DNA from: Paenibacillus_V sp046244365
GTDB taxonomy: Bacteria > Bacillota > Bacilli > Paenibacillales > NBRC-103111
DNA: 64,000 nucleotides
Reading direction: 5' to 3'
NCBI RefSeq assembly: GCF_046244365.1
Contig: NZ_CP176395.1
Location: forward strand, 7,068,001-7,132,000
Below the pieces are notes generated by a model. That model saw only the letters and a program-made list of their open reading frames with translations. It ran no database searches and was not told the origin of the DNA. Positions 54,333-62,661 of the stretch are shown here, piece after piece. Position 1 is the stretch's first letter. Each line of letters starts with the position of its first letter. The position numbers and the translations under genes are program-made.

Positions 54333-55538
54333 ATGTACGTTAGAGAGGAACCCAAGAAGCGAGGGCGCATCGCGGCTTATGCCGTTATTGTGCTCGTTTG
54401 CGTAGGCGTTATCGCCTTATACTTAAATACGACGGTCATGGCCAAAAAGCCCGACTACTGGCCTACGGCAGGCTGGAAAACGGCTGCGCCGGAGGAACAG
54501 GGCATGGATTCGGCCAATCTGGCCGCGATGTTCGATCAACTGAAGGATCAGAATGTGCACAGCCTGCTGATCGCCAGAAACGGATATATCGTGACGGAGG
54601 CTTATAACAGCACCACCGAAGCCGATCAGAAGCAGGACGTTTTGTCCGTTACCAAAAGCGTAATGTCCTCCCTCATGGGGATCGCCATCAATCAAGGCAA
54701 AATCGGCAGCGTCGACGAGTCCGTATCCTCCTACTTGCCGGAGCTTACCATCGATTCCGACACAAGGAAGCAATCGATCATGCTCAAAAGCCTAATGACG
54801 ATGACGTCCGGCCTGACTTGGAATAATGAAGACGAACGCTCGTCCAAAGAAATGATTGCAAGCCCGAATTGGATTCAATACATTGAAGCCCAAGCGTTGG
54901 AAGCGAATCCGGGCACCAAATTTGCGTACAGCAACGGCAACGCCCATCTGCTGTCTCCGATCCTGCAAAAGGCGACAGGCAAAAACGCTGCCGATTACGC
55001 CAAGGAAGTGTTGTTCCAGCCGCTCGGCATTACCGACGTCAACTGGACGAACGACCCGCAGGACATACCGAACGGCGCTTGGGGCTTGCAAATGACCTTG
55101 CGCGATATGGCCAAATTCGGCTACCTGTTCCAAAATAACGGCAAATGGGAAGGCAGCACGGTCGTTCCGAAAGAATGGGTCGAGAAATCGACGTCCGAAT
55201 TCGTCGGAGAAGGCTTCAAGGACGGCACGAAGCGGGGGTACGGATTCATGTGGTGGCTCCGCAACAAGGGCAATGCAGCGCCTGCTGATAAAAAGTACGA
55301 GATGTATTCGGCTGTCGGTTCAGGCGGTCAACGCATCGTCGTCGTGCCGGAACAGAAGCTCGTTATCGCATTTACCGCCGATAACAGCGACAGCTTTTTC
55401 GCCGATAAGCTTATTGACGAGTACATCGTACCTTCCGTGCAATCTGCGAAGGCTCTGCCGGCCAACGAGCAAGCTAACGCCCAGCTGCAGGACCAAATCG
55501 CTCAATTCAAGCAAACGAGCGACGTAGCCAAGCAATAG
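54333..55538 (+). CDS. Membrane-anchored beta-lactamase-fold serine hydrolase
   Basis: Start ATG 54333 after GGAGGAGG, 401 residues. One membrane segment (about 16-33), then a class C beta-lactamase/DD-peptidase fold: 'VLSVTKSVMSSLMG' (Ser-x-x-Lys), 'FAYSNGNAHLL' (Tyr-x-Asn), 'YSAVGSGGQRIVV' (third motif) and 'VNWTNDPQDIPNGAWGLQ'. Cellular role may be cell-wall peptide editing or ester hydrolysis; not a clear antibiotic-resistance enzyme. Confidence 0.9.
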   Translation: MYVREEPKKRGRIAAYAVIVLVCVGVIALYLNTTVMAKKPDYWPTAGWKTAAPEEQGMDSANLAAMFDQLKDQNVHSLLIARNGYIVTEAYNSTTEADQKQDVLSVTKSVMSSLMGIAINQGKIGSVDESVSSYLPELTIDSDTRKQSIMLKSLMTMTSGLTWNNEDERSSKEMIASPNWIQYIEAQALEANPGTKFAYSNGNAHLLSPILQKATGKNAADYAKEVLFQPLGITDVNWTNDPQDIPNGAWGLQMTLRDMAKFGYLFQNNGKWEGSTVVPKEWVEKSTSEFVGEGFKDGTKRGYGFMWWLRNKGNAAPADKKYEMYSAVGSGGQRIVVVPEQKLVIAFTADNSDSFFADKLIDEYIVPSVQSAKALPANEQANAQLQDQIAQFKQTSDVAKQ

Positions 55539-55575
55539 CTTCGAGAGCTCGCCTTCGGCCTTCGGCAAATGAAGT

Positions 55576-55617
55576 AACCCTCCTGACCGATAAAAAAGCG
55601 GTTCAGGAGGTTTTTTT
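55576..55617 (+). terminator. Terminator of the serine hydrolase gene
   Basis: AACC-CTCCTGA pairs with TCAGGAGGTT, then TTTTT, 37 bases after the stop. Confidence 0.9.
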
Positions 55618-55718
55618 ATTAGGTTCGCAAACTGGTTTCGTCGAGCGAAGCCGGTCAAAGCTTTTACCGGGGAGGATTTTGACTGGCTGTTTCGAGCGTG
55701 TTCGAGATCCCCCCGATT

Positions 55719-55907
55719 TTAGACGACGCTAAAGGCTGCTAATTCGACGTAGCTATCTAATATGCTCGGATTAGACAACGGCAAAGACTCTTATATGGCT
55801 CGAAATCAGCTGAAGCGGCTCATAAAGGGCAATTAGAAGACGATAGAGACACCTAAAATCGCTTTTTCTTTCGAAAACCACGAAATAGACGACGGTAAGG
55901 GCTCTTA
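55719..55907. repeat. Phased palindrome array A3 (four units)
   Basis: Units centred at about 55730.5, 55782, 55844.5 and 55896, spaced 51.5, 62.5 and 51.5. All four are in the forward form TTAGACGACG - centre - GCTCTTAT, with variants such as TTAGAAGACG and CACCTAAAA. Flanks of the four units differ. The array fills a convergent gap after a terminator. Confidence 0.78.
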
Positions 55908-55947
55908 TCCAGTGGTGAGACCCGGCTGTGTACGGGAGACGCGATGG

Positions 55948-56055
55948 TATCCGCTGTGCAGGGAGTGAGCGACAGCGCCGTTCATCCGGCTTTTGTGCAG
56001 GGAGAGCGCGGCAGTACCGCTCCGCTCATCCGGCTTTTGTGCAAGAGAGCGCAGC
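55948..56055. repeat. Short tandem repeat, about 44 bp period
   Basis: CATCCGGCTTTTGTGCA occurs at 55983 and 56027, with a diverged third copy (TATCCGC-TGTGCA) at 55948; each is followed by a GAGAGCG or GAGTGAGCG stretch. Not coding. The bases 56056-56150 show nothing else. Confidence 0.55.
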
Positions 56056-56151
56056 GGCGCATCCTCGACCGTCCTAGAAGCTAGATCCGCTTACCCTATC
56101 GTCGGTTCGGCCGCGTGCTGCTGCCCCAAGCAGCCAGCTGCGTTTTTGCCG

Positions 56152-56194
56152 GCAAAAAAAAACGCTCCCCCGCACCGTGCGGGAGAGCGTCTTT
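56152..56194 (-). terminator. Terminator of the M81-dehydratase-SDR operon
   Basis: On the minus strand GACGCTCTCCCGCAC pairs with GTGCGGGGGAGCG and is followed by ten T, 17 bases after the SDR stop. Confidence 0.92.
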
Positions 56195-56211
56195 TATGTA
56201 TCCGTCTTCGA

Positions 56212-56973
56212 TCAATGCATGACCCAACCGCCGTCGATATTGAGCAGCTGTCCCGTAACGAAGTCGCTGTCCGGCGAGGCAAGAAATACGAAACCGCCGA
56301 CCATATCCGAGGGAAGTTCCCGGCGGCTGAAGCATTGCTCCTTCGCCAAGTAAACGGCCGACTCCGCCCGAGACTCCTCGTCGTAAGTCAACAGCTCCTG
56401 CTCGGTCAGAACCGCTCCCGGCGATATCGCGTTAACCGATATACCGTGCTCCCCGACTTCTCTCGCCAGCGCGCGGGTAAACCCGACGATGCCTCCTTTG
56501 GAGGCGACGTAATGCACGAACCCTTTTTGCCCCCTGAGAAAGGTGACCGACGAGACGTTGATGATTTTGCCGTACCGCCGCTCCTTCATATAAGGAAACA
56601 CCGCTTTCGATAGAAGGAAGCATGATTTCAGATTGACGTTCATGACGCGGTCCCATTCCTCTTCGGTGATGGTGAACCATGTCTTGTTCGGATAAATGCC
56701 GGCGTTGTTGACGACGATGTCGACGCCTCCCCACACCGCTCCGACCTCCCGGATCATCCGCTCGACGTCCGCGGCGCTCGATACGTCGGCCTGCTGCATC
56801 ATCGCTTGCCCGCCCGCCTCCAGAATCGCCGCAACCACCTGCTCCGCTTCCTCGGGCGTATTCCAGTAGTTCACCACGACTTTGGCGCCCTCGGCGGCAT
56901 AAGCAAGACAAACCGCTTTGCCTATGCCCGTCGCTCCTCCGGTAACCAAGGCCACTTTATCCCGCAATTTCAT
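56212..56973 (-). CDS. SDR-family oxidoreductase
   Basis: 253 residues of the FabG/glucose-dehydrogenase type: 'ALVTGGATGIGKAV', 'VVNNAGIYP', 'HYVASKGGIVG' (Tyr-x-x-x-Lys) and 'ISVNAISPGAV'. Ribosome site GGGAGAG. It is the last gene of an operon with IlvD/Edd dehydratase and M81 gene, so it may act on the same sugar acid or small molecule. Confidence 0.9.
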   Translation of the reverse strand: MKLRDKVALVTGGATGIGKAVCLAYAAEGAKVVVNYWNTPEEAEQVVAAILEAGGQAMMQQADVSSAADVERMIREVGAVWGGVDIVVNNAGIYPNKTWFTITEEEWDRVMNVNLKSCFLLSKAVFPYMKERRYGKIINVSSVTFLRGQKGFVHYVASKGGIVGFTRALAREVGEHGISVNAISPGAVLTEQELLTYDEESRAESAVYLAKEQCFSRRELPSDMVGGFVFLASPDSDFVTGQLLNIDGGWVMH

Positions 56974-57045
56974 TTGCCTCTCTCCCTCATCCTCAACGGA
57001 CCAAGATGAATCGCTTCTACCTCCTATATCGGCAAACGGCCCGGA

Positions 57046-58770
57046 TTAGCTGATACCCCCGCCCATTAAAGAAGGCTTGGCGCAACGGGTGTAATGGCTT
57101 AATACGCCTTTCCGCTTGAAATCGGGCCGCTGCCACGACTGCCGTCTCTCGTCCAAAACAGCGCCGATCTCCGCTTCGCTGCGGGCTTCCCCCTTGATTC
57201 CAATTATCGCGATCGAACGGTTCGGAATGTCGATGCGCACGCGGTCTCCGTTCTCGACGAGGGCGATCGTGCCGCCGTCAATCGCTTCCGGACACAAATA
57301 GCCGACGCACGGCCCCCGGGTTGCGCCCGAGAACCTCCCGTCCGTAACCAGCGACGTCGTCTTGGACAAAACCGGATCGGACGCGATCAATTCCGACATG
57401 AAGAACATTTCCGGCATCCCGGCGGCTCTTGGACCCTGATAACGAATAATGATGACATCGCCGGGCTGGATCGTTTTGTCCTTGTAGGCTTGAACCGCTG
57501 CGGCCTCTTCGTCGAACACAATAGCCGGCCCTTCGTGGACGAGCATCTCCGGGGCGACGGCCGTCGTCTTGATGATGCAGCCTTCCTCCGCTATATTGCC
57601 CTTGAGGAAAGCCATGGCGCCTTGCGTTTTGAGCGGCTTCTTCAACGTATAGATCACGTCCCGCCGGTTCAGCTTGTAATTGGCCAGGAACATTTCCGCA
57701 TACCGCGGCATTTCGCTGGCTTTGTAGGCCTGCAGATTTTCCCTTACGGTCCGTCCGGTAACCGTCAACTGATCCAGGTGCAGCACCTCCTGCAGCTCCA
57801 GCATAACCTGAGGCACGCCTCCGGCGTACCAGAACAGCTCCGTCGGATATTTTCCCGCCGTCTTCGTATCGACGAGCACCGGAATTTGACGATGGATCCG
57901 GTCGAATAACGCAGCGTCGATGTTAACGCCGGCTTCGCCGGCGATCGCGATAAGATGCATGACCGCATTGAGCGAACCGCCGATCGCGGCGTGAATCATG
58001 ATGGCATTCTCGAACGCTTCTCTCGTCAAAATGTCCGACGGACGAATGTTCGCCGCCGTCAATCGCATCACCTGCTGGCCGGCGTCCCGCGCAGACCGGC
58101 GTATTTCCGCGTTGGTCGCCGGAATTAGCGCCGACCACGGAAGCGCCAGTCCGAGCGCCTCCGCCATAACCTGCATCGTCGCGGCGGTCCCCATATACTG
58201 GCAAGCTCCGCAGGTCGGGCAGCAAGCGCGCTGGAACGCAAGAAACTCTTCTTTCGTCATCGTTTGCTCGCTGACCTTCACGCTCATGTGCCAGAGCTCC
58301 TCGTTCGACTTCATGCACGGCCCCGCTCCCATCGCTCCGCCCGGAACGTGGATGGCCGGAATATCCAGCCTCGCGATCGCCAGCAAATGTGCCGGAACGG
58401 CTTTATCGCCGGCCGATGTCAGCACCATCGCGTCGAACGGCGTCGCCCTGGCGTGAATCTCCACCATACCGGCGATCATGTCCCGCGAAGCAAGCGAGTA
58501 GCGCATCCCGTCATGCGCTTGGGCGACCCCGTCGCAGATGTCGGTCGTCGTGTAGACAGCCGGCTTGCCGCCCAGCTGCAGAACGCCTTTTTCCATCTCG
58601 CTTACCAGCTCGCCCAAATGGTACGAACTCGGATGGCTGTGCCCTTCCGTACTTTCCACCAATACTTGCACCCGGTCCAGATCGTCGACCGTCCAGTCCA
58701 TGGACATACGCAGCGCGTCGCCTTCGAAGCTGATTTGTCTGACCTTTTGGCTCTTCAATTCGTCTTTCAA
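57046..58770 (-). CDS. IlvD/Edd-family dehydratase
   Basis: The TTG at 58770 has GGAGGG six bases upstream (574 residues); an ATG at 58788, overlapping the TGA of the upstream gene, is the alternative. Family marks: 'GGAMGAGPCM', the Fe-S cysteines 'CCPTCGACQYMGTA' near residue 185, 'AIGGSLNAVMHLIAIAGEA', and 'GPRAAGMPEMFFM' with 'VTDGRFSGATRGPCVGYLCPEA'. Enzymes of this family dehydrate dihydroxyacids or sugar acids with an iron-sulphur cluster. No branched-chain amino acid genes are near, so a sugar-acid dehydratase is more likely. Confidence 0.9.
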   Translation of the reverse strand: MKDELKSQKVRQISFEGDALRMSMDWTVDDLDRVQVLVESTEGHSHPSSYHLGELVSEMEKGVLQLGGKPAVYTTTDICDGVAQAHDGMRYSLASRDMIAGMVEIHARATPFDAMVLTSAGDKAVPAHLLAIARLDIPAIHVPGGAMGAGPCMKSNEELWHMSVKVSEQTMTKEEFLAFQRACCPTCGACQYMGTAATMQVMAEALGLALPWSALIPATNAEIRRSARDAGQQVMRLTAANIRPSDILTREAFENAIMIHAAIGGSLNAVMHLIAIAGEAGVNIDAALFDRIHRQIPVLVDTKTAGKYPTELFWYAGGVPQVMLELQEVLHLDQLTVTGRTVRENLQAYKASEMPRYAEMFLANYKLNRRDVIYTLKKPLKTQGAMAFLKGNIAEEGCIIKTTAVAPEMLVHEGPAIVFDEEAAAVQAYKDKTIQPGDVIIIRYQGPRAAGMPEMFFMSELIASDPVLSKTTSLVTDGRFSGATRGPCVGYLCPEAIDGGTIALVENGDRVRIDIPNRSIAIIGIKGEARSEAEIGAVLDERRQSWQRPDFKRKGVLSHYTRCAKPSLMGGGIS

Positions 58771-58784
58771 CGTTATCCCTCCGC

Positions 58785-60281
58785 TCATGTCCAGGCTTTC
58801 TTCCAATCGAAATTGTCGTCAAACGGATAAAACGGCCGCTCGATCCGCTTAAAGGGCAAGCTGCGCAAATTGGCCGTACTGCTGCCGGGCGTATCCAGGA
58901 TGAGCATGCTTGAGGAAATGACGCCGTAGCTCGATTTGAACTGAGTCGCCGACTTGACGAGCACGAGCTCCGCATCCTTCGGCTCCAGCCCCATGCAACG
59001 GTACATGGCTGGATCTCCCGTATAAACCTGCCGCTCCATCACCAGCAGCGATAGCTGCCCGATTTGCACAACCGCACATCGTCCCATATTCACCTGCAAA
59101 TTCGTTTGAAAGCCGTCGCCGAAAACAAACACGCCTTCGCGAGCCGCCGTAACGATGCCTTCGATCTCCATCGGGCTTCCGTACCTCGCGTCGAGCGAAT
59201 AGCCGACGGACAGCCGGATCCGCGAGCCTTCTCCCGCCGTAAATGCGGCTTCCGCGGCCGGAGCGTCCACAATATGGAGCAAACAGCGCAGCCGTTCGTG
59301 CGCACCCAGCTCGAGCAGCCGCTTCAGCACGAAGTTGCTGTCGCCGGGCGACCCTGCTCCCGTGCTGTCCGCCGAATCGGACATGATGATCGGCTCGTTC
59401 CCTTCGCGCCGGATCGCATGATCGACGACCTCCTCCACCGTGTGCAGCCGGATGTCGAAACGGTGCCTTCGTTCCCATGCCAGCTCGGCAAGCCGCTCCG
59501 CTTCGCGCTCCGCCCACGCTTTATCCTCGGCCACAACGACGACCGCAAAACCGAGCTCGCCGATATCGAGCCACGGCTGCAGCTGGAACAGAGAGGTCAC
59601 CAGCGACCGCCCGTCTTGTTCGCCGAGCTGCGCTTCCGCAATGAGCTCATGCATGGGACCGTCGGTCGTCTGATGATTTTCGGCCGGGAGAATCATCGGC
59701 ACTTTGCGCAGCACCGTAACGGGTCGCACTTCCTTCCGTGCCAGAGCGAATAGCAGCTTGGCGGCCCGGATGCCCGTCTCGAAATGATCCACATGCGGAA
59801 ATGTCTTGTAGCCGACCAGCGCGTCCGCCTGCTCCGCCATTAGCCGGGTTACGTTGGCGTGGGAATCCAGCGTCACAACGATGGGAATATCCCTGCCGAC
59901 AAGCCTTCTGACCTCCGCCAGCAGATCGCCCGCCGTATCGTCGCATCCTTCCGCAACCATGGCCCCGTGAAACGCCAAAAACACCCCGTCGGCCTGTCCC
60001 GCGTTTGCGATCTCGGTCAGCAGCTTCCTCTTGAGCGACTCGTACGCCTCCCGGAGCAGTACCCCGCCTGAAATAGCCTGCGTATAGAAGGACGGTGCGA
60101 TTTCGATCCCGCCGTCCTCTTGGGCCGCGCGGTAACAGCCGCCGATCTCGTTCCGCACGGCTTTCATGCGCTCCATCTCGGCACCCGTCAGGAACGCAAG
60201 ATTGCGAAAATAGGCTTCCGAGCTCGGATACAGGCTAAAGGTATTGCTTTCTTGAATAATGCCGCCTGCCACAATCCTCAT
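58785..60281 (-). CDS. M81-family metallohydrolase (microcystinase MlrC-like)
   Basis: Start ATG 60281, 498 residues. N-terminal domain 'MRIVAGGIIQESNTFSLYPS' and 'GVFLAFHGAMVAEGCDD' (DUF1485) with 'IVVTLDSHANVTRLMAEQ' and 'YKTFPHVDHFETG', which carry His and Asp metal ligands, and the C-terminal MlrC domain with 'SDSADSTGAGSPGDSNFVLK'. Family members open cyclic peptides or act on D-amino acid-like compounds. First gene of an operon with the dehydratase. Repressible by the divergent GntR. Confidence 0.92.
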   Translation of the reverse strand: MRIVAGGIIQESNTFSLYPSSEAYFRNLAFLTGAEMERMKAVRNEIGGCYRAAQEDGGIEIAPSFYTQAISGGVLLREAYESLKRKLLTEIANAGQADGVFLAFHGAMVAEGCDDTAGDLLAEVRRLVGRDIPIVVTLDSHANVTRLMAEQADALVGYKTFPHVDHFETGIRAAKLLFALARKEVRPVTVLRKVPMILPAENHQTTDGPMHELIAEAQLGEQDGRSLVTSLFQLQPWLDIGELGFAVVVVAEDKAWAEREAERLAELAWERRHRFDIRLHTVEEVVDHAIRREGNEPIIMSDSADSTGAGSPGDSNFVLKRLLELGAHERLRCLLHIVDAPAAEAAFTAGEGSRIRLSVGYSLDARYGSPMEIEGIVTAAREGVFVFGDGFQTNLQVNMGRCAVVQIGQLSLLVMERQVYTGDPAMYRCMGLEPKDAELVLVKSATQFKSSYGVISSSMLILDTPGSSTANLRSLPFKRIERPFYPFDDNFDWKKAWT

Positions 60282-60483
60282 TTCATCCCTCAACTCCCAT
60301 TTCGGACATTATCCGCTCGTCTGAACCAAGGATAAACGCCATTCGGCTTCTTTGAAGCCAGACGTTTACCTAGAAATGGAACAATCAGCGGAGGAAATAC
60401 TTTCTGACATTTGAACAAGAAGCTGTCGCTTTTTTTGCTTAAAGCAGATCATCTAACGCCATCATAACGATTTAATTTGAATA

Positions 60484-60493
60484 TTGTCAACAA
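60484..60493. promoter_or_regulatory. GntR/FCD operator 1
   Basis: TTGTCAACAA, the TTGT-NN-ACAA palindrome of FadR/FCD-type GntR proteins, 203 bases before the M81 start and 98 before the regulator start. It is the inverse of the second site, 43 bases away. Confidence 0.6.
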
Positions 60494-60526
60494 TATTTTA
60501 TTAACCATATATAAAAATTGATGCTG

Positions 60527-60558
60527 TTGTTGACAATCCTCCCCCGCTCTCGTACTGT
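60527..60558 (+). promoter_or_regulatory. GntR promoter with overlapping operator 2
   Basis: TTGTTGACAA (60527-60536) overlaps the -35 box TTGACA (60530); TACTGT follows at 17 bases (60553) as -10. Binding would block the gntR promoter, implying autorepression. A second promoter for the minus operon was not assigned. Confidence 0.6.
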
Positions 60559-60590
60559 AAACGGAAAGGACTCATGCTGGAGGGGTTTCG

Positions 60591-61256
60591 TTGGGCAAGT
60601 TTACATTCATGCAGCAAACCAACATTTCGCTCAGAGAAAAGGTGGTCATCGATATACGCACCGCCATATTAAGCGGCAAGCTTCAGCCCGGCGAGCGGTT
60701 GAAAGAAGCGGATATCGCCGATCAAATGGGCATTAGCAAAGGCCCCGTGCGGGAAGCGTTCCGGCAGTTGGAGCGCGAAGGGCTGCTGATCACCCAGCCG
60801 TACAAGGACACCGTGGTAGCCGACACGGACGGCGAAGAAGTGCGGGATCTCGTTATTCCGATCCGGTTTCATTTGGAATGGTTCGTCATCGAGAAATACA
60901 GCTCGGCGATGGACGAAGTTTTCTTCGAGAAATTGCAGCAAATCGTGCGAGAGATGTCCCAGCACGCGGAGGAAGGCCGGATGGACCGGCTGGTCGAGCT
61001 CGATCTGCAATTCCACGAAACGATCATCTCCGTTGCGACCGAACGCACCCTCCAATTGACATGGAGAAGCATCTTCAATCAGATGAAGCTGCATTTTATG
61101 AAAAACTTGCGCTACTTCAACAAAGACGAGATTGTCGCCGACCACCAGAAGCTACTGGAACGGCTGCGAACGAAGGAGCCGGCGCTCATCCGCGACGAGC
61201 TGATCCGCCATATGGACGGCAACGAGCATTTTCTTTATTCGAGCCGCAAGGAATAA
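60591..61256 (+). CDS. GntR-family (FCD) transcriptional regulator
   Basis: 221 residues from TTG 60591 (GGAGGGG five bases upstream). N-terminal winged helix 'GERLKEADIADQMGISKGPVREAFRQLE' and a C-terminal FCD ligand domain with metal-site type residues ('LQFHETIISV', 'LQLTWRSIFNQM', 'DHQKLLERLR'). Divergent from the M81-dehydratase-SDR operon and very likely its controller, sensing a pathway acid. Confidence 0.92.
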   Translation: MGKFTFMQQTNISLREKVVIDIRTAILSGKLQPGERLKEADIADQMGISKGPVREAFRQLEREGLLITQPYKDTVVADTDGEEVRDLVIPIRFHLEWFVIEKYSSAMDEVFFEKLQQIVREMSQHAEEGRMDRLVELDLQFHETIISVATERTLQLTWRSIFNQMKLHFMKNLRYFNKDEIVADHQKLLERLRTKEPALIRDELIRHMDGNEHFLYSSRKE

Positions 61257-61319
61257 TGTAACGAACCTCCCGGGTGCGCGTATATACTGCGTAAGAAGAT
61301 TGTAACGGAGGGCAAGCCC

Positions 61320-62036
61320 ATGTACGAGCAACAAATCCGCAGAGAGCTGCTGCAGTGGGAGCGGAATCTGCTTAAGCCGCCGGGCCTGCTGGAGAAGACG
61401 GCCAAGAAGGTCAGCGGCAAAATCAACGAGAAAATTCCCGAAAAAGTGCATAACCTCATAACCGGTACGGTGAAAGGGATCGTCAGAACGTCCTTATTCG
61501 GCGCGGAATTCACGCCTAACGAGAAGGTTTTGCACGGATTAAGCTTGGCGGACCGCGACCGGAAGGCCGACGAGGTCATTTCCTTGTACAAGAAGATCGC
61601 CGCGGCGGAAGGGGCAGGCACGGGAGCCGGAGGCATTTTGCTGGGGGTCGCCGACTTTCCCGCGCTGATAGCTATCAAGATGAAAATGCTATTCCAGCTC
61701 GCCCACGTGTACGGCTTCGACACGCATTACGAGAGCGAACGCCTCTTCCTGCTATACGTCTTCCAGCTCGCCTTCTCAGGGCAGGACGCCAAGCCAGCCA
61801 TTTACCGTACCGTACAAAACTGGGCGGAGCGCGATCCTCTAGCCGGTTTGCCGAGCGCGGACAGCGTCGATTGGGAGCAATTCCAGCAGCAGTACCGCGA
61901 TGCCATCGATTTGCGCAAAATGCTGCAGCTCATCCCCGGTATCGGCGCGATCGTCGGCGCATGGGCGAACTACGGGCTCCTCGATGAGCTCGGAACGGCG
62001 GCCAAAAACAGCTTCAGACTCAGAAGGCTCGGTTGA
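61320..62036 (+). CDS. EcsC-family protein
   Basis: 238 residues, GGAGG nine bases before the ATG. Helical protein with an amphipathic Gly-rich centre 'AEGAGTGAGGILLGVADFPALIAIK' in spirit (the family signature) and 'LQLIPGIGAIVGAWANYGLLDELG' near the end. EcsC proteins are membrane-linked with unknown function. It stands in line with the next small gene. Confidence 0.85.
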   Translation: MYEQQIRRELLQWERNLLKPPGLLEKTAKKVSGKINEKIPEKVHNLITGTVKGIVRTSLFGAEFTPNEKVLHGLSLADRDRKADEVISLYKKIAAAEGAGTGAGGILLGVADFPALIAIKMKMLFQLAHVYGFDTHYESERLFLLYVFQLAFSGQDAKPAIYRTVQNWAERDPLAGLPSADSVDWEQFQQQYRDAIDLRKMLQLIPGIGAIVGAWANYGLLDELGTAAKNSFRLRRLG

Positions 62037-62101
62037 TTTTCGCGCATCTGCCAGGTAAAGTGAGGAGATCGTCCACTCTTTAGCAAAGGCAGGGATTAGG
62101 C

Positions 62102-62473
62102 ATGGCCGCTGAAAGTAATTTTATGCCCGTATTCGCGAGGCTGAAGGACATATTGAAGACCTATGAGCCGCAAATGGATGTCAAAAGCGATACGAGCGAC
62201 AGCTACTATTTGGATACGCATCGCATTCATCCGCTTACCAAGAAACCGGCATTTTTCGGCGCGGTAAGCATAAAGAAAAACTACGTCAGCTTTTATTTGA
62301 TGCCTGTCTACGGCTGCCCCAGGCTGCTCGACGGCATTTCGGACGGCTTGAAGAAACGGATGCAGGGAAAATCCTGCTTCAACTTTAAAGAAATCGACGA
62401 AGGCTTGTTCGAGGAGCTGACGGCACTAACGCGGAGAGGCTTCGAGGTGTACGACAGCGAAGGCCTGATTTAA
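62102..62473 (+). CDS. Small conserved hypothetical protein
   Basis: 123 residues with pattern similar to DUF1801/YdhG-type small proteins: 'FARLKDILKTYEPQMDV', 'FFGAVSIKKNYVSFYLMP' and 'GKSCFNFKEIDEGLFEELTALT'. It may fold as that single domain; function unknown. It is 65 bases after EcsC. Confidence 0.65.
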   Translation: MAAESNFMPVFARLKDILKTYEPQMDVKSDTSDSYYLDTHRIHPLTKKPAFFGAVSIKKNYVSFYLMPVYGCPRLLDGISDGLKKRMQGKSCFNFKEIDEGLFEELTALTRRGFEVYDSEGLI

Positions 62474-62582
62474 CCCGGGGAAACACTGCGGCTGCGTTCC
62501 ATACGTTCAGCCCCCCTGTAATTGCATAGCCACCCGTGGCCGGCCGTTTACGTTTACGCTGCCGGCGGAATGATTCCGCATC

Positions 62583-62627
62583 AAAAAAAGCGAGACAACC
62601 GGATACCGACCGGAGCCTCGCTTTTTT
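62583..62627. terminator. Bidirectional terminator between small protein and phosphoesterase
   Basis: AAAAAAAGCGAG pairs with CTCGCTTTTTT; inner CCGG/CCGG pair in the loop. Usable for both converging genes. Confidence 0.82.
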
Positions 62628-62661
62628 GGCTTTCCTTACGTGCCCTCTTGCTTTGTTCCCT

